Assembly: GCA_945280365.1 (NCBI GenBank)
Contig: CALYQD010000019.1
Span: 1-44,324 of the forward strand
Length of the DNA stretch: 44,324 nucleotides
Direction: 5' to 3'
Source: an uncultured Apibacter sp.
Lineage (GTDB): Bacteria > Bacteroidota > Bacteroidia > Flavobacteriales > Weeksellaceae
Under the pieces are notes generated by a model. The model was not told where the DNA came from and made no database searches. It saw nothing but the letters and a program-made list of their open reading frames with translations. This document shows, one piece after another, positions 9,061 to 17,410 of this stretch; position 1 is the first letter of the stretch; each line of letters starts with the position of its first letter. The position numbers and the translations under genes were made by a program.

Positions 9061-9555
9061 TTATTCTTTAACAAAATCCAATGAGGTTGAATTCACGCAA
9101 TATCTTAATCCGGTTTTTGTTGGACCATCATTAAAAACATGTCCCAAATGTGAACCGCAATTAGCACATAGAATCTCAATACGTCTCATTCCATGAGAAG
9201 TATCTAACTTTTCAATAATTCGTCCTTTCACGATTTCCTGGTCAAAACTAGGCCAACCGCAGTGAGATTTAAATTTGGAATTACTATCAAACAATACTGC
9301 TCCACAAGCTTTACAGATATACACACCCTTTTCAAAATGCATATTAAATTTACCGCTATATGGAGCTTCTGTTCCTTTTTCTCTTAATACATAATATTCT
9401 TGGGAGGAAAGTTCTTTCTTCCACTCTTCTTCAGATTTTACTATCTTCATTTGTATTTCTTTTTTACTTCCAAACAACTTGTCCTTAGATAAGCAAGATA
9501 TCAATATGACAATCGTTACAATTACAAAGTAGAATCGTTTGGTTATTAGCGCCAT
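9061..9555 (-). CDS. msrB: peptide-methionine (R)-S-oxide reductase, lipoprotein form
   Basis: A 164-residue protein from the ATG at 9555, which has AGG just upstream; an in-frame TTG at 9570 would add five residues. It reduces methionine-R-sulfoxide in proteins. Zinc cysteines are in CKAC (81, 84) and CANC (130, 133), the nucleophile is C153 in RYCVNS, and C99 in HCGWPSF is the likely recycling cysteine. The N-terminus is a lipoprotein signal with a lipobox ending at C21 (VILISC), so this MsrB should be membrane-anchored on the periplasmic side, unlike the usual cytosolic form. It lies 41 bases from both neighbours in an operon. Confidence 0.93.
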   Translation of the reverse strand: MALITKRFYFVIVTIVILISCLSKDKLFGSKKEIQMKIVKSEEEWKKELSSQEYYVLREKGTEAPYSGKFNMHFEKGVYICKACGAVLFDSNSKFKSHCGWPSFDQEIVKGRIIEKLDTSHGMRRIEILCANCGSHLGHVFNDGPTKTGLRYCVNSTSLDFVKE

Positions 9556-9596
9556 CCTTACAAAAATCAAAATTCATTCCAATAAATTAGCCATTT

Positions 9597-10613
9597 TTAA
9601 GGACCATCACTAAATTCATTATTATACACATCTAAGAGTAAAAAGAAACTAGAAAGTAATATTGGACCGAATATTAATCCTATAAATCCGAAAATATTCA
9701 TTCCTAAAATTACTCCGAAAATAGTAATCAAGGGATGTACATCATCCAATTTTTTTAAAATTGTAAAACGTGCAATATTGTCGGAAGTTCCTATAATTAT
9801 AATTCCATATAATAATACAAACACAGATTGCCATGTATCTCCTGAAGCAAATAATAAAATCGCAATCGGTACGTATGCTAATGCAGAGCCGACAATAGGC
9901 AACATAGAAGCAAAAGTAGTAACAGCAAACCAAAACCATAAATTATCCAACCCAATAATACTATAACCAATGACTCCAACAATCCCCTGAATTATAGCAA
10001 CCAAAGGTATTCCTACCGCATTTGATTGTATCATTTTTTTCAATCGATGACTCAATCTTATGGTATTTTCTTCTTTTAATGGAGACCATTTTAAAAATGT
10101 GCTTTCCATTTTCCTAATATTCATAATCATAAAATAAAATAGAACAAATGAAAAAAAGAAAACCACAACGGTATTCACTGTTGAATTTAATATCCTTGGT
10201 ACAATTTTACCTACCCAAGCAGTAGCTTTAATGATATTATCCTTACTTAATATATTAAGCCCGTATCTAACCTGTAAATCATTTACAACTTCTACAAGGG
10301 AATCATTTATCTTATTGAAATATGTTATTGCTGTTTGTACCTGAGAATAGGTAAGCTCAATGATAAAGAAAATCGGAATTGAAATAATTATGGAGGCTAA
10401 TAAAAAAACAATAATTATTGATAGCCACTTTTTTAATCCCTTTTTCTCTGTTAAATATAAAAAAAAATCTTTTGAAAGAGCATATAAAGTTATAGCTCCT
10501 AATAAACTCGGAAGAAATACAGCCAACTGACTAATAATAAGAATAAAAAGAGCTATTATTAGTATAAGAAATAAAATCTGATGTATTACTTTTGCACTTA
10601 TTTTTTCCTTCAT
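9597..10613 (-). CDS. AI-2E family transporter (UPF0118)
   Basis: A 338-residue inner-membrane protein with about seven to eight hydrophobic segments: two near residues 12-50, one near 60-85, one near 145-170 and a cluster from about 200 to 330. The arrangement, with a long hydrophilic stretch at about 90-145 and the late sequence GLIFGPILLSSFFLL, is typical of the AI-2E/PerM permease family. Members have been tied to autoinducer-2 export or Na+/H+ exchange, so the substrate here is open. The gene sits 28 bases after aroQ and 41 before msrB. Confidence 0.88.
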   Translation of the reverse strand: MKEKISAKVIHQILFLILIIALFILIISQLAVFLPSLLGAITLYALSKDFFLYLTEKKGLKKWLSIIIVFLLASIIISIPIFFIIELTYSQVQTAITYFNKINDSLVEVVNDLQVRYGLNILSKDNIIKATAWVGKIVPRILNSTVNTVVVFFFSFVLFYFMIMNIRKMESTFLKWSPLKEENTIRLSHRLKKMIQSNAVGIPLVAIIQGIVGVIGYSIIGLDNLWFWFAVTTFASMLPIVGSALAYVPIAILLFASGDTWQSVFVLLYGIIIIGTSDNIARFTILKKLDDVHPLITIFGVILGMNIFGFIGLIFGPILLSSFFLLLDVYNNEFSDGP

Positions 10614-10641
10614 TGTTTCCTGTAAAATATAGTAAATGAGA

Positions 10642-11067
10642 CTATTCTTTCATTTTTACTAAATATTCAATGGCTTCTTCATATCCGGGCAGCCCTTTTC
10701 CTTTGATCTGATGTACACACGCATCCTTGATTACAGAAATCTTTCGAAATTCTTCTCTTTTTTCGATATCCGAAATATGAACTTCTATAGCAGGTGCCGT
10801 TACCGACTTCAAAGCATCATATATTGCATAAGAATAGTGAGTGTAAGCTCCCGGATTAATTACAATGCCATCATATTTAAATCCTCTTTGATGAATTTTA
10901 TCAATAATCGAGCCTTCATGGTTAGTTTGATAGTATTCCAATATCAAATCTAAAAATTTCTTCTGTAAATGCTTAAAATAATCTTCAAACGAATAATGAC
11001 CGTAAATATCTGTCTCTCTTTGACCTAGCAGATTCAAATTGGGACCATTTATAATTAATATTTTCAT
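10642..11067 (-). CDS. aroQ: type II 3-dehydroquinate dehydratase
   Basis: A 141-residue cytosolic enzyme of the shikimate pathway that converts 3-dehydroquinate to 3-dehydroshikimate. The start MKILIINGPNLNLLGQRE at 11067 is the canonical N-terminus, with catalytic Y22 in TDIYG. Other family motifs are INPGAYTHYSYAI and EVHISDI (the latter carrying the catalytic His). An open frame runs 49 codons further upstream from a TTG, but that part would overlap tRNA-Leu on the other strand and has no homologous character, so it is not coding. It is the first gene of the four-gene minus-strand operon. Confidence 0.95.
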   Translation of the reverse strand: MKILIINGPNLNLLGQRETDIYGHYSFEDYFKHLQKKFLDLILEYYQTNHEGSIIDKIHQRGFKYDGIVINPGAYTHYSYAIYDALKSVTAPAIEVHISDIEKREEFRKISVIKDACVHQIKGKGLPGYEEAIEYLVKMKE

Positions 11068-11114
11068 AATCTTTTTTACGAATATAGTAAAGAATGAATG
11101 AAATAAACATAAAT

Positions 11115-11145
11115 TTTGATAAAAAAAAATATTTAAGTATATTTG
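11115..11145 (+). promoter_or_regulatory. tRNA-Leu promoter
   Basis: TTTG (11115-11118), a 19-base spacer and TATATTTG (11138-11145) match the Bacteroidota promoter. The tRNA starts 17 bases later. Confidence 0.85.
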
Positions 11146-11161
11146 CACACCTGAAATTAAT

Positions 11162-11245
11162 GCCCAGGTGGCGGAATTGGTAGACGCGCTGGACTCAAAA
11201 TCCAGTGGTAGCAATATCGTGCGGGTTCGATTCCCGCCCTGGGTA
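11162..11245 (+). tRNA. tRNA-Leu (CAA)
   Basis: A class II tRNA of 84 bases with acceptor stem GCCCAGG/CCTGGGT, anticodon stem CTGGA/TCCAG with loop CTCAAAA (anticodon CAA), a variable arm, and T-arm GCGGGTTCGATTCCCGC. CCA is not encoded. Confidence 0.96.
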
Positions 11246-11355
11246 CATAAACATACTCTGTTTACTTCCTATTTATTATATCCATCATCACCCTCTATCT
11301 TATTTTATTTCACATCCAGATTTTAATTCCTTTCAAATATTGTATACCTACATAA

Positions 11356-11392
11356 ATAAAAAATAAGAGACCTTTAAAGATAAAGCCTCTTA
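11356..11392 (-). terminator. terminator of the MarR-nitroreductase gene
   Basis: TAAGAG...CTCTTA arms (11364-11392) with inner CTTTA/TAAAG pairs form a stem with a small bulge. On the minus strand it is followed by ATTTTTTATTT. It lies 40 bases after the fusion gene's stop. Confidence 0.65.
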
Positions 11393-11431
11393 CCATTTAA
11401 ATTTTTAGAAATGTATAAACTTATTTTATTT

Positions 11432-12553
11432 CTATTTAATTTTAATTAAAAAATCTTTCTTGGGGTGTCTTACCTTCGGATAATTTACGTTCCAATCGTT
11501 TTCTTCGTCTCTATATCCTAAAGGAAGCATAACCACACTTTTCAACCCTAACTCTTTTAAATTTAATAGCTCATCTATGGCCTCATTTTCAAATCCTTCC
11601 ATTGGTGTTGTGTCTACTTTCAACTCGGCAGCGGCGGCAATTGATAATCCAAAAGCTATATAAGTCTGTTTAGCAGCATGCTCAAAATTAAGTTCTGCAG
11701 CTCTGTTCAGGTATACTCCTTTGATACGATCAGTATAACTTTTGTAAGCATCTGCTGGCTGATTTCGTTCTCCGGTAATATGACCGTAAATGGTATCTAT
11801 CCTTTTTTCTGTATAATTATCCCAGGCAGCAAATACTAAAATATGAGAACAGTCTTCTACTTGTTTTTGGTCCTTGGATATGGAAACCATCTTTTTTTTC
11901 AATTCTTGGTTTGTAATTTCTATAACTTTAAAGGGCTGTAGGCCTGAAGAAGTAGGGGCAAGCCAAGCAGCCTCAATAATTTGATCAACTAAGGATTGCT
12001 CTACTTTTTTAGAAGGATCAAATTTTTTAGTCGCATACCTCCACTGCAATGATTTTATTAATTCCATATCAATTTTACTTTCTTTTAAATATTTATCTTT
12101 TAATACTTCTTTATTTTTACACTTGCACTTGTTCGTAACGATGGTTAATAGCTTATAAAATTGTTTTTGATACTCTAAAAATTCTTTTTCTTTCATGCAT
12201 AATTCCTTTTTCAGAATTCGATGAATTATATAAGCATTTTCTTTCATTTTTCTCCCTTCTTCAGAAAGATAAATGAACATATGTCTTTCATCTTGCTTAG
12301 AACGACATCTCATAATGAGACCGTTCTCTTCCATTCTTTTTAAAAGAGGAGTTAATGTCCCGCTATCCAGCCATAATAATTTGCCAATGTTTTTTACACA
12401 AATTTCTTCATATTCCCATAAAACCAGCATGACTAAATATTGTGGATAGGTGATTCCCAATTTGTCCAAATATGGCCTGTACAAAGTTGTAATTTGCCTA
12501 GACAAGGCATATATCGGAAAGCACAATTGGTCTGTAAGTTTTAAACTATCCAT
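11432..12553 (-). CDS. fused OhrR-type MarR regulator and NfsB-like nitroreductase
   Basis: A 373-residue fusion. Residues 1-140 are a winged-helix MarR protein closest in form to OhrR: QLCFPIYALSRQITTLYRPY carries the peroxide-sensing cysteine (C11), followed by LGITYPQYLVMLVLWE, the DNA-reading LDSGTLTPLLKRMEENGL and the wing RSKQDERHMFIYLSEEG. Residues about 141-162 are a Lys-rich linker with C143 and C145. Residues 163-373, starting MELIKSLQWRYATKKFD, are an FMN nitroreductase with LAPTSSGLQPFKV and the C-terminal GYRDEENDWNV of the NfsB group. Usually these are two separate proteins. The frame is open throughout. A palindromic operator overlaps its promoter, so autorepression is likely. 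Inference: peroxide sensing coupled directly to an NAD(P)H flavoenzyme. Confidence 0.88.
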   Translation of the reverse strand: MDSLKLTDQLCFPIYALSRQITTLYRPYLDKLGITYPQYLVMLVLWEYEEICVKNIGKLLWLDSGTLTPLLKRMEENGLIMRCRSKQDERHMFIYLSEEGRKMKENAYIIHRILKKELCMKEKEFLEYQKQFYKLLTIVTNKCKCKNKEVLKDKYLKESKIDMELIKSLQWRYATKKFDPSKKVEQSLVDQIIEAAWLAPTSSGLQPFKVIEITNQELKKKMVSISKDQKQVEDCSHILVFAAWDNYTEKRIDTIYGHITGERNQPADAYKSYTDRIKGVYLNRAAELNFEHAAKQTYIAFGLSIAAAAELKVDTTPMEGFENEAIDELLNLKELGLKSVVMLPLGYRDEENDWNVNYPKVRHPKKDFLIKIK

Positions 12554-12569
12554 ATCATTTTAGATTGAA

Positions 12570-12600
12570 CAAAATTAAATTGTGCACAATTAATACGCAA
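12570..12600 (-). promoter_or_regulatory. promoter of the MarR-nitroreductase gene
   Basis: On the minus strand TTG (12598-12600), a 20-base spacer and TAATTTTG (12570-12577) match the Bacteroidota promoter. The ATG at 12553 is 16 bases beyond the -7 box. The spacer holds the palindromic operator. Confidence 0.82.
12578..12591. promoter_or_regulatory. MarR/OhrR-type operator palindrome
   Basis: AATTGTGCACAATT is a perfect 14-bp palindrome of the TTGTGCACAA kind recognised by MarR-family proteins. It fills the spacer between the -33 and -7 boxes of the gene encoding the MarR-nitroreductase fusion, the expected place for autorepression. Confidence 0.8.
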
Positions 12601-12732
12601 ATTTATTTTATAGAAAGATTATTTTAAAGTATAAATATTAAATTGATTTATTGCAACACTCATCCATTACTTACACCAAAGTTTCTTATTCTTAATAATT
12701 TCATTTTAATGGGAGTTTCTATATACTATTTG

Positions 12733-12740
12733 TACCTTTG
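12733..12740 (+). promoter_or_regulatory. -7 promoter element of the met operon
   Basis: TACCTTTG matches TAnnTTTG, 48 bases before the metN ATG. No TTG is seen at the right upstream distance. I see no SAM riboswitch in the leader. Confidence 0.5.
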
Positions 12741-12788
12741 CACATACGTTATAAATGTACAAAGACCTAAAAAAATTTAATCAATTCA

Positions 12789-13820
12789 ATGATTGAGTTA
12801 AAAAATATTACCAAAACATTCGAATTTAAAGGCAAGAAAAATATAGCCCTTTCCGATATTTCTTTATCTGTTCCTGCTGGAAAAATTGTGGGGGTAATCG
12901 GGGAATCGGGTGCCGGAAAAAGCACACTGATCAGATGTGTTAATTTATTGGAAAGACCTAATTCAGGAGAAGTATGGATTGATGGCCAAAACCTTATGAC
13001 TCTTACTTCTTCTAAATTAGCCGCCGCTCGTACCAATATAGGTATGATATTTCAACATTTCAATCTACTTTCTTCTCGTACAGTATTTGAAAATATAGCT
13101 TTTCCTCTGGAATTAAATCGTACCCCTAAGTCTGAAATAAAAAAAAGAGTATATGAGCTTATAGAATTAGTAGGACTTACCGATAAATTAGATCAGTATC
13201 CAGCAAATCTATCAGGTGGACAAAAGCAAAGAGTAGCTATCGCCAGGACACTTGCCAACAACCCTAAAGTGTTGCTATCCGATGAAGCTACCAGCGCACT
13301 TGATCCAGCAACGACTCGCTCTATTCTATCTTTGCTTAAAGATTTAAATAAAGAATTAGGAATAACAATTTTACTTATTACCCATGAAATGGATGTAGTC
13401 AAGCAAATTTGTGATGATATAGCTGTAATGAATGGGGGAAAAATTATTGAGCAGGGAAGTGTTTCAGAAATTTTTTCGAATCCTAAGACAGAATTGGCTC
13501 AACGTTTTATATCTTCTTCACTACATTTAGATATACCTATAGATTATCAAGAACGTATAACTCCTATATCCCAAGAAGGAAAACACCCGTTATTGAAATT
13601 ACAAATATCCGGAAATACGGTTGATGAGCCGGTATTATCGGAAATATCAAGACTCTTTGATACTAATAATAATATCATAAGTGCACAAATGGACTATGCA
13701 GGCGGAATTAAATTCGGCGTTATGTTAACAGAAATTATCGGCAATGTTTCCAATGAACAGGCTGCCATAGAATATTTACAAAGTAAAAACATTAAAGTAA
13801 CTTTATTAGGATATGTCTAA
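12789..13820 (+). CDS. metN: methionine ABC transporter, ATP-binding subunit
   Basis: A 343-residue ATPase driving import of methionine through MetI. Walker A is GESGAGKST (38-46), the Q-loop is in FQHFNLL, the signature is [13 protein letters not shown] and Walker B is [12 protein letters not shown]. Residues about 265-343 form the C-terminal NIL (ACT-like) domain, ending VTLLGYV, which in E. coli MetN binds methionine and inhibits transport, so feedback inhibition is likely here. It overlaps metI by 8 bases and heads metNIQ. The three adjoining subunits make the substrate call firm, though some homologues also take other amino acids. Confidence 0.95.
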   Translation: MIELKNITKTFEFKGKKNIALSDISLSVPAGKIVGVIGESGAGKSTLIRCVNLLERPNSGEVWIDGQNLMTLTSSKLAAARTNIGMIFQHFNLLSSRTVFENIAFPLELNRTPKSEIKKRVYELIELVGLTDKLDQYPANLSGGQKQRVAIARTLANNPKVLLSDEATSALDPATTRSILSLLKDLNKELGITILLITHEMDVVKQICDDIAVMNGGKIIEQGSVSEIFSNPKTELAQRFISSSLHLDIPIDYQERITPISQEGKHPLLKLQISGNTVDEPVLSEISRLFDTNNNIISAQMDYAGGIKFGVMLTEIIGNVSNEQAAIEYLQSKNIKVTLLGYV

Positions 13821-14466
13821 TTCAATTATTGATCTCTTAGCAAAAGGAACCTGGGAAACTATTGTTATGACTTTCGTCTCCGGTTTTTTTGGATATTTAC
13901 TAGGGTTACCCGTTGGAATCCTTTTATTTATCACACGTAAAGGACAGCTTAAAGAAAATCTTGTTATCAATCATACGGTTTCTACCATAGTTAATATTTT
14001 CCGCGCGATACCATTTATTATTTTAATTGTATGGATGATTCCTTTTACCCGTATGATCGTAGGAACTTCTATTGGGGTACCTGCTGCATTAGTACCTTTA
14101 AGCTTAGGGATCGCTCCTTTTATTGCAAGAATGGTTGAAAACAGCCTTATAGAAGTTCCCAATGGTTTAGTGGAAGCATCGAAAGCTATGGGGGCCACTC
14201 CCCTTCAAATTATTAAAAAAGTATTACTTCCGGAAGCTTTACCTTCGCTTATTAATTGTGCTACGATTTCTTTAATCACATTGGTTGGATATTCGGCAAT
14301 GGGAGGAACAGTAGGTGCGGGTGGGCTAGGTAAGATTGGATACCAAGAAGGATATGTAAACAAAAACATGGAAATTATGAATTTTGTATTATTATTATTA
14401 GTTTTACTTGTTTTTGCTATACAATTTACCGGAGATTATCTTTCAAAAAAAGTTGATCACCGATAA
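13813..14466 (+). CDS. metI: methionine ABC transporter, permease subunit
   Basis: A 217-residue inner-membrane permease with five hydrophobic segments. The coupling EAA loop reads [20 protein letters not shown], the contact site for MetN. The final segments run [15 protein letters not shown] and a long aliphatic stretch near residues 190-205. Length matches E. coli MetI. Its start overlaps the end of metN by 8 bases, implying translational coupling, and metQ follows after 48 bases. Confidence 0.95.
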   Translation: MSNSIIDLLAKGTWETIVMTFVSGFFGYLLGLPVGILLFITRKGQLKENLVINHTVSTIVNIFRAIPFIILIVWMIPFTRMIVGTSIGVPAALVPLSLGIAPFIARMVENSLIEVPNGLVEASKAMGATPLQIIKKVLLPEALPSLINCATISLITLVGYSAMGGTVGAGGLGKIGYQEGYVNKNMEIMNFVLLLLVLLVFAIQFTGDYLSKKVDHR

Positions 14467-14514
14467 AACTTAATTACATAAATTACAAAATCGAGAGTTT
14501 AATATATAATTATA

Positions 14515-15318
14515 ATGAAAAAATTAATAATCTTTACCTTTATTATTTCTGCTATATTATTTAGTTCTTGTAAAAAAGATCAAGCAAAAAATCCGAATTA
14601 TATTAAGGTAGGTGTAGAATCAGGACCAGAGTTTGTAGTCGCACAAACCGCACAAAAAATTGCTAAGGAAAAATATGACTTAGATGTAGAATTAGTGGAA
14701 TTTAATGATTATATTTTACCTAACACTGCATTAAATGATGGCGATATAGACATTAACATTATTCAACATAAACCTTTTTTAGATAATATCATCAAACAGA
14801 GGGGATATAAGTTAGCCATTGTCGGAAATACTTTTATTTATCCCTTGGCAGGATATTCTAAAAAAATTAAATCAATTGAGGAGTTACAACCCGGTAGTAC
14901 AATTGGAATACCTAATGATGCTACCAATCGAGGAAGAGCCTTATTACTATTACAAAAAGAAGGGTTAATAAAATTAAAAGATCCGAAAAGTCTTACTTCC
15001 AGCGCTTCTGATATAATTGAAAATCCTAAAAATTTAAAAATAGTTGATTTAGATCCTGCCATCCTAACAGAAATTCTTAATGATAATAAAGTAGCGGTTG
15101 CAATTATCAATAATACCTTTGCTGCAAAAGATGGTTTTACCTTAAAAGACGGTCTGTTTGTTGAAGACAAAGATTCTCCTTATATGAATGTAATTGTTTC
15201 GAGAGAAGATAATAAAGACGCAGAAAATGTAAAAAAGTTTGTTAAGGCTTATCAATCAGATGAAGTTGCAGAAACTACCAATCGTGAATTTAAAGGAGGA
15301 GCTGTCAAAGGATGGTAA
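14515..15318 (+). CDS. metQ: methionine-binding lipoprotein
   Basis: A 267-residue solute-binding protein of the NlpA/MetQ family. The signal peptide ends in a lipobox with C19 (LFSSC), so it is lipid-anchored in the periplasm. Family marks are YIKVGVESGPEFV at the start of the mature domain, DINIIQHKPFLDN, a NDATNRGRALLLLQKEGLI stretch and the C-terminal GGAVKGW. It delivers methionine to MetI. It completes metNIQ; mtgA follows after 37 bases and may share the transcript. Confidence 0.95.
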   Translation: MKKLIIFTFIISAILFSSCKKDQAKNPNYIKVGVESGPEFVVAQTAQKIAKEKYDLDVELVEFNDYILPNTALNDGDIDINIIQHKPFLDNIIKQRGYKLAIVGNTFIYPLAGYSKKIKSIEELQPGSTIGIPNDATNRGRALLLLQKEGLIKLKDPKSLTSSASDIIENPKNLKIVDLDPAILTEILNDNKVAVAIINNTFAAKDGFTLKDGLFVEDKDSPYMNVIVSREDNKDAENVKKFVKAYQSDEVAETTNREFKGGAVKGW

Positions 15319-15355
15319 GTAAATAATTATATATCAATACAACAATTAATTTTTA

Positions 15356-16018
15356 ATGACTATTTTTAAATGGCTTAAAAGATTATTTTTTGCATTAGTT
15401 TTACTATCCATTATTATGGTCTTTGTATATAAATGGTTACCGGTTCCTTATACGCAATTAATGTTAAAAAGATATCTTGTAAATGGTGCGAAAATAGAAA
15501 AAAAATGGATTCCTTTGGACAGTATACCAAACTCAATAAAATTAGCAGTTATTGCAAGTGAAGACCAAAATTATCTTAAACATAAGGGGTTTGATTTTAA
15601 GGAGATACAAAGAATTATTGTAAAACTAGAAATTACTAAAAGAGGAGGTAGTACCATTTCACAACAAACCGCAAAAAATGTATTTTTATGGAATGGCAGA
15701 AATTTTATACGAAAAAGTCTTGAAGCTTATTTTACTTGCTTGATAGAATGGATCTGGGGAAAAAAAAGAATTATGGAAGTTTATTTAAATGTAATAGAAT
15801 TTGGTGATGGTATTTACGGAATAGAGGCTGCTTCTAAACATTACTTTCATAAATCAGCCTATAAACTTACTAATAGTGAAGCTGCAACTTTAGCTGCTCT
15901 ATTACCTAATCCTAGAGTATATGGAAAAGATATTAATGGGAATTTTATCCAAAAAAGAAAAGTTTGGATTTTGCGTCAAATGTCAAACATAAAGGATTTG
16001 GTAAAATTTTCTCAATAA
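15356..16018 (+). CDS. mtgA: monofunctional peptidoglycan glycosyltransferase
   Basis: A 220-residue GT51 enzyme that polymerises lipid II into glycan strands. One N-terminal membrane anchor is present (about residues 10-28). The catalytic motif is ASEDQNYLKHKGFD with E69 as general base, followed by RGGSTISQQTAKNVFL (96-111), the RKSLEAYF region and IMEVYLNVIEFGDGIYGIEAAS. No transpeptidase domain follows, which sets it apart from class A penicillin-binding proteins. It lies between metQ and the plug-domain gene with short gaps. Confidence 0.94.
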   Translation: MTIFKWLKRLFFALVLLSIIMVFVYKWLPVPYTQLMLKRYLVNGAKIEKKWIPLDSIPNSIKLAVIASEDQNYLKHKGFDFKEIQRIIVKLEITKRGGSTISQQTAKNVFLWNGRNFIRKSLEAYFTCLIEWIWGKKRIMEVYLNVIEFGDGIYGIEAASKHYFHKSAYKLTNSEAATLAALLPNPRVYGKDINGNFIQKRKVWILRQMSNIKDLVKFSQ

Positions 16019-16044
16019 TAAACTATAACCTATAAAAAATTGAA

Positions 16045-17289
16045 ATGTTAAAAAAAGTTTTTCTATTATGCTTACTTTCTCAATTTTGCTTTTCTCAAAA
16101 AGCGTTAGAAAAAATTTACAGCTCGTCGGTGAATGGAATTCAATTATTCAATCCCGATACGAATGATGAAACCCCGTTCATACAAATGGGAAAGGGTATG
16201 TTTGTATTAACTTTTGATATTTTAGATAAAGGTTATGAAAAAATATATTATACTATAAAGCATTTTGACAGGAATTGGAATGAAGATCAGCTTTTTGAAT
16301 CCGAATATATTGACGGATATACCTTACCTCAAATATATGATTATCAACCCTCTTTTAATACACGACAAAATTATACACATTATACTTTGGAATTTCCTAA
16401 CAAAGACATGCAACCTAAAGTTTCCGGAAATTACCTTTTGACTGTTTATAATGAAAATCACAAACCCTTATTTAGCAAAAGAATTTCATTTTATGAAGAT
16501 TTTGCACATATCAATGTGGGATATGAAAGATACTCAACAGCTAAAAATTCAAATATAACACAGCGAGTAATAGCGCAGGCTTCTGTTTCGGGAATCAATT
16601 CAATTTCGACCAGGCAACTTTCTTTATGCATATTGCAAAATAATAATTGGAAAAATAGCATTTGTAATATAGAACCTCAATTTGTTAACGGAAATTCTTT
16701 CACATTTGGACAATTATCTAATGCTTTCGAAGGGGGTAATGAATTTTATACTTTCGATACTAAAAATATTTCTGTACCCGGTTATGGAGTCTCAGAATCT
16801 CAAGAAAGCAACCCTTTATATCTTACGTATTTATATCCGATTGCTCCTTATCCTTTAGATTACGCATATAATCCTGATGTAAATGGTGCTTATTATTTTA
16901 GACGCTTTGATCTTAATCAAGAAAGGGATGCTAGACGCGAAGGAGATTATACTCCTGTTAATTTTTCAGTAGCTTTTAGTAAACCCTTAGATGATAAAGA
17001 TTTATATATTGTGGGATTATTTAATAATTACGAACTTTCCGATTCCAATAAAATGATTTTTGATGAAATTCAAGGTAGATACGTGAAGACCATATTATTA
17101 AAGCAAGGCTATTATAATTATACTATAGCAACCGTCGACAAAAAAAACGGTCAGCTTAGCCTTTCGGAAATTCCAGGATCTTTCTGGCAAACTGAAAATC
17201 TCTACCAGAGTCTGTTATATTACACACCTTTTGGCGGAACATATGATGCACTTATCGGATATGGTGAAATTAGAGCTAATAGACTATAA
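16045..17289 (+). CDS. type IX secretion system plug-domain protein (DUF5103)
   Basis: A 414-residue exported protein with signal peptide MLKKVFLLCLLSQFCFSQ. The N-terminal half matches the DUF5103 / T9SS plug first domain: MFVLTFDILDKGYEKIYYTI, a KHFDRNWNEDQLFESEYIDG stretch, and SFNTRQNYTHYTLEFPN. A protein of this family was found plugging the SprA translocon in Flavobacterium johnsoniae, so it probably gates type IX secretion in the outer membrane. Other T9SS genes are not in this window; core components are usually scattered. It follows mtgA by 26 bases. The family is clear to me; the plug role rests on homology. Confidence 0.82.
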   Translation: MLKKVFLLCLLSQFCFSQKALEKIYSSSVNGIQLFNPDTNDETPFIQMGKGMFVLTFDILDKGYEKIYYTIKHFDRNWNEDQLFESEYIDGYTLPQIYDYQPSFNTRQNYTHYTLEFPNKDMQPKVSGNYLLTVYNENHKPLFSKRISFYEDFAHINVGYERYSTAKNSNITQRVIAQASVSGINSISTRQLSLCILQNNNWKNSICNIEPQFVNGNSFTFGQLSNAFEGGNEFYTFDTKNISVPGYGVSESQESNPLYLTYLYPIAPYPLDYAYNPDVNGAYYFRRFDLNQERDARREGDYTPVNFSVAFSKPLDDKDLYIVGLFNNYELSDSNKMIFDEIQGRYVKTILLKQGYYNYTIATVDKKNGQLSLSEIPGSFWQTENLYQSLLYYTPFGGTYDALIGYGEIRANRL

Positions 17290-17312
17290 TGTAAACGCTG
17301 CTTCTATAGTCT
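17281..17312 (+). terminator. possible terminator overlapping the plug gene stop
   Basis: AGACTATA (17281-17288) and TATAGTCT (17305-17312) form an 8-bp stem with a 16-base loop, followed by a T-rich TATTTATTATTCTTTT. The left arm includes the stop codon. Confidence 0.5.
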
Positions 17313-17410
17313 TATTTATTATTCTTTTAATAAAAACTAATAAAATCACCTTATATTACCGTAGGTTTACTATTTTTGTTAATTAAAATAAATGAAATAA
17401 AAATAAATCC

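Noticed and set aside
11068-11214. A 49-codon N-terminal extension of aroQ from a TTG start
   Set aside because: It would run antisense through tRNA-Leu, has no family similarity, and the normal AroQ start MKILIINGPN lies at 11067.
12554-12788. SAM riboswitch ahead of metNIQ
   Set aside because: None of the conserved SAM-I or SAM-II sequence blocks is seen; only a -7 promoter element is supported.
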